Below are positions 6,631-7,776 of a DNA stretch of 7,776 nucleotides, in pieces. The notes under the pieces were generated by a model. It had not been told where the DNA came from, ran no database searches, and worked only from the letters and a program-made list of their open reading frames with translations. The stretch comes from Candidatus Zixiibacteriota bacterium (GTDB taxonomy: Bacteria > Blakebacterota > Blakebacteria > Blakebacterales > Blakebacteraceae), in NCBI GenBank assembly GCA_030604325.1, contig JAUVWC010000048.1, positions 1 through 7,776 of the forward strand, written 5' to 3'. Within the stretch, counting starts at the first letter, position 1. Each line of letters opens with the position of its first letter. A program made the position numbers and the translations under genes.

Positions 6631-7566
6631 CTAATCAAACAAAGTGCTGATGCTCTCCTCGCCGTAAGTGCGACGGATAGCTTCGCCGAAAATATGTCCT
6701 ACAGAGACTATTTCCAAGTCCGGAAACCTCTTTTCTTCCGGAATGAAAATCGTGTTGGTAATGATGATTTTTTCGATGGGACTCTCCTTGAGCCTTTCCA
6801 CCGCCGGCCCCGAGAGAATCCCGTGTGTGCAGGCAGCATAGATGTGGCCGGCCCCTTTCTCCTTCAAGGCGTTGGCGGCCTCGCACAGCGTGCCGGCTGT
6901 ATCCACCATATCGTCGAGCATGAGGATGTTCCTGTCCCTGACTTTCCCGATGACGTTCAGCACCTCAACCGAGTTCGACTCCGGACGCCGCTTGTCAATA
7001 AAGGCCAGTCCCGTATCCAGCCGCTTGGCATAGGCCCGGGCCATGCGCAGTGAGCCCACATCGGGTGCTACCACTACCATGTCGGGGATATCCATGCTCT
7101 TGAAATACTCGGTGAAAGCCATTGCAGAATAGAGGTGATCCACGGGGATGTCGAAGAAACCCTGGATCTGGGCGGCGTGCAGGTCCATCGTCAGAAGCCG
7201 ATTGGCACCGGCCCGTGTGATCAGATCGGCCATCAGCTTGGCGGAAATGCTCACCCGGGGCTGATCCTTTCGATCCTGGCGGCAGTAGCCGTAGTAGGGG
7301 AGAACCGCGGTCACCCTCTTGGCCGACGACTTACGAGCTGCATCCAGCATCAGGAAGAGTTCCATCAGGTTAGTGGCCGGGCTGTTGGTGGACTGGACGA
7401 TGAAGACGTCAGCTCCCCGGATGTTTTCCTGGTATTTGACGAAGATCTCTCCATCCGAAAAGGTACGGATCTCGATCGCGCCCAGAGGAAGCTCGAGATA
7501 TTGTGCGACTTCCTCGGCCAGAGGTCGGTTGGAGGTTCCGCTGAATAGTATCAGGTCGTGAGGCAT
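6631..7566 (-). CDS. prs: Ribose-phosphate pyrophosphokinase (PRPP synthase, class I)
   Basis: Prs transfers pyrophosphate from ATP to ribose 5-phosphate to give PRPP, the precursor for purines, pyrimidines, NAD, histidine and tryptophan. The 311-residue product has family length. Motifs in order are FSDGE (36-40), the ATP-binding PYYGYCRQDRK (90-100), His130 in the TMDLHAAQIQGFFDIPVDHLYS segment (metal/ATP), the catalytic flexible loop with Lys192 and Arg194 (DKRRPESN), and the PRPP-binding loop LDDMVDTAGTL (217-227). The segment APDVGSLRMARAYAKRL (167-183) is the same length as E. coli's but has Ser-Leu where the common form has Gly-Val. The ATG at 7566 gives the usual N-terminus (DLILFSGTSNRPLAEE). 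Upstream there is only a weak GGGAT as ribosome-binding site. It is the first gene of the visible cluster, and the 210 bases upstream probably hold the promoter. Confidence 0.97.
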   Translation of the reverse strand: MPHDLILFSGTSNRPLAEEVAQYLELPLGAIEIRTFSDGEIFVKYQENIRGADVFIVQSTNSPATNLMELFLMLDAARKSSAKRVTAVLPYYGYCRQDRKDQPRVSISAKLMADLITRAGANRLLTMDLHAAQIQGFFDIPVDHLYSAMAFTEYFKSMDIPDMVVVAPDVGSLRMARAYAKRLDTGLAFIDKRRPESNSVEVLNVIGKVRDRNILMLDDMVDTAGTLCEAANALKEKGAGHIYAACTHGILSGPAVERLKESPIEKIIITNTIFIPEEKRFPDLEIVSVGHIFGEAIRRTYGEESISTLFD

Positions 7567-7776
7567 GTGGCTTATCCCGTTAGCTCAGATCCTGTATGTA
7601 CGTTCACGTGTAATGCAGATTGGCAAGTGAACCACTCTACGGTAAACACCTACGATCAATTACTTAAACAGTGGCACCGACAAGAACCCCCAACCTGAAG
7701 TACCTAATTTTCAAAGTATCCGAAAATTGTCATAACATCGAAGATCAGTGCTTATTTCCTTGTAGACTACATCGAC
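7567..7776. other. Non-coding region upstream of prs
   Basis: No convincing ORF, tRNA or other RNA gene is seen in these 210 bases, which are more A+T-rich than the flanking genes. This is the natural place for the prs promoter, but no hexamer pair with good match and spacing stands out. Two small inverted repeats are present: GTTCAC (7602-7607) with GTGAAC (7627-7632), and TGTAG-A-CTACA (7761-7771). Confidence 0.5.

Noticed and set aside
6533..6631. Upstream in-frame extension of rplY by 33 residues
   Set aside because: The added residues match no L25 N-terminus, and AGGAGG sits correctly for the start at 6532.
7567..7776. tRNA gene upstream of prs, as seen in some genomes
   Set aside because: No T-arm consensus or cloverleaf-compatible arms were found on either strand.

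Overview
This is a housekeeping segment of a bacterial chromosome. All ten genes lie on the minus strand, so transcription runs from high to low coordinates. The order is: prs (PRPP synthase), rplY/ctc (bL25), pth (peptidyl-tRNA hydrolase), hppA (membrane pyrophosphatase), rpsF (bS6), rpsR (bS18), a DUF2232-type membrane protein, rplI (bL9), a DUF151 'bifunctional nuclease' family protein, and the first 123 codons of a threonine aldolase cut by the left window edge. No rRNA, tRNA, CRISPR array, insertion sequence or phage gene is visible. The bases are GC-rich by eye; I did not compute a figure.

Region by region: 7567-7776 is a non-coding stretch upstream of prs, noticeably richer in A+T than the genes. 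Then 6631-5243 holds prs, rplY and pth, with gaps of 98 and 36 bases. hppA (5208-3172) follows pth after 34 bases. A 97-base spacer then carries a structured leader just ahead of rpsF, which fits the published S6:S18 complex-binding motif (a CCG in a bulge between a stem and a hairpin). From rpsF to rplI the genes are packed with ATGA or TAATG stop/start overlaps, so translation is probably coupled. After a gap of 78 bases the DUF151 gene begins, and it overlaps the threonine aldolase gene by ATGA.

The genes share a theme of translation and phosphate metabolism. Prs makes PRPP for nucleotides and amino acids. bL25, bL9, bS6 and bS18 are ribosomal proteins. Pth recycles peptidyl-tRNA. HppA hydrolyses the pyrophosphate produced by biosynthesis and tRNA charging and stores the energy as an ion gradient; its sequence markers suggest the K+-dependent, Na+-pumping type.

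The organism is probably an uncultured bacterium with a prs-rplY-pth / rpsF-rpsR-DUF2232-rplI arrangement, as I recall from deltaproteobacterial and FCB-type lineages such as Gemmatimonadota or Latescibacterota. The phylum cannot be fixed from these genes by eye. I found no undescribed system. The points most worth a second look are the S6:S18 leader, the pyrophosphatase inside a ribosomal-protein cluster, and the unusually charged C-terminal tails on three of the four ribosomal proteins.
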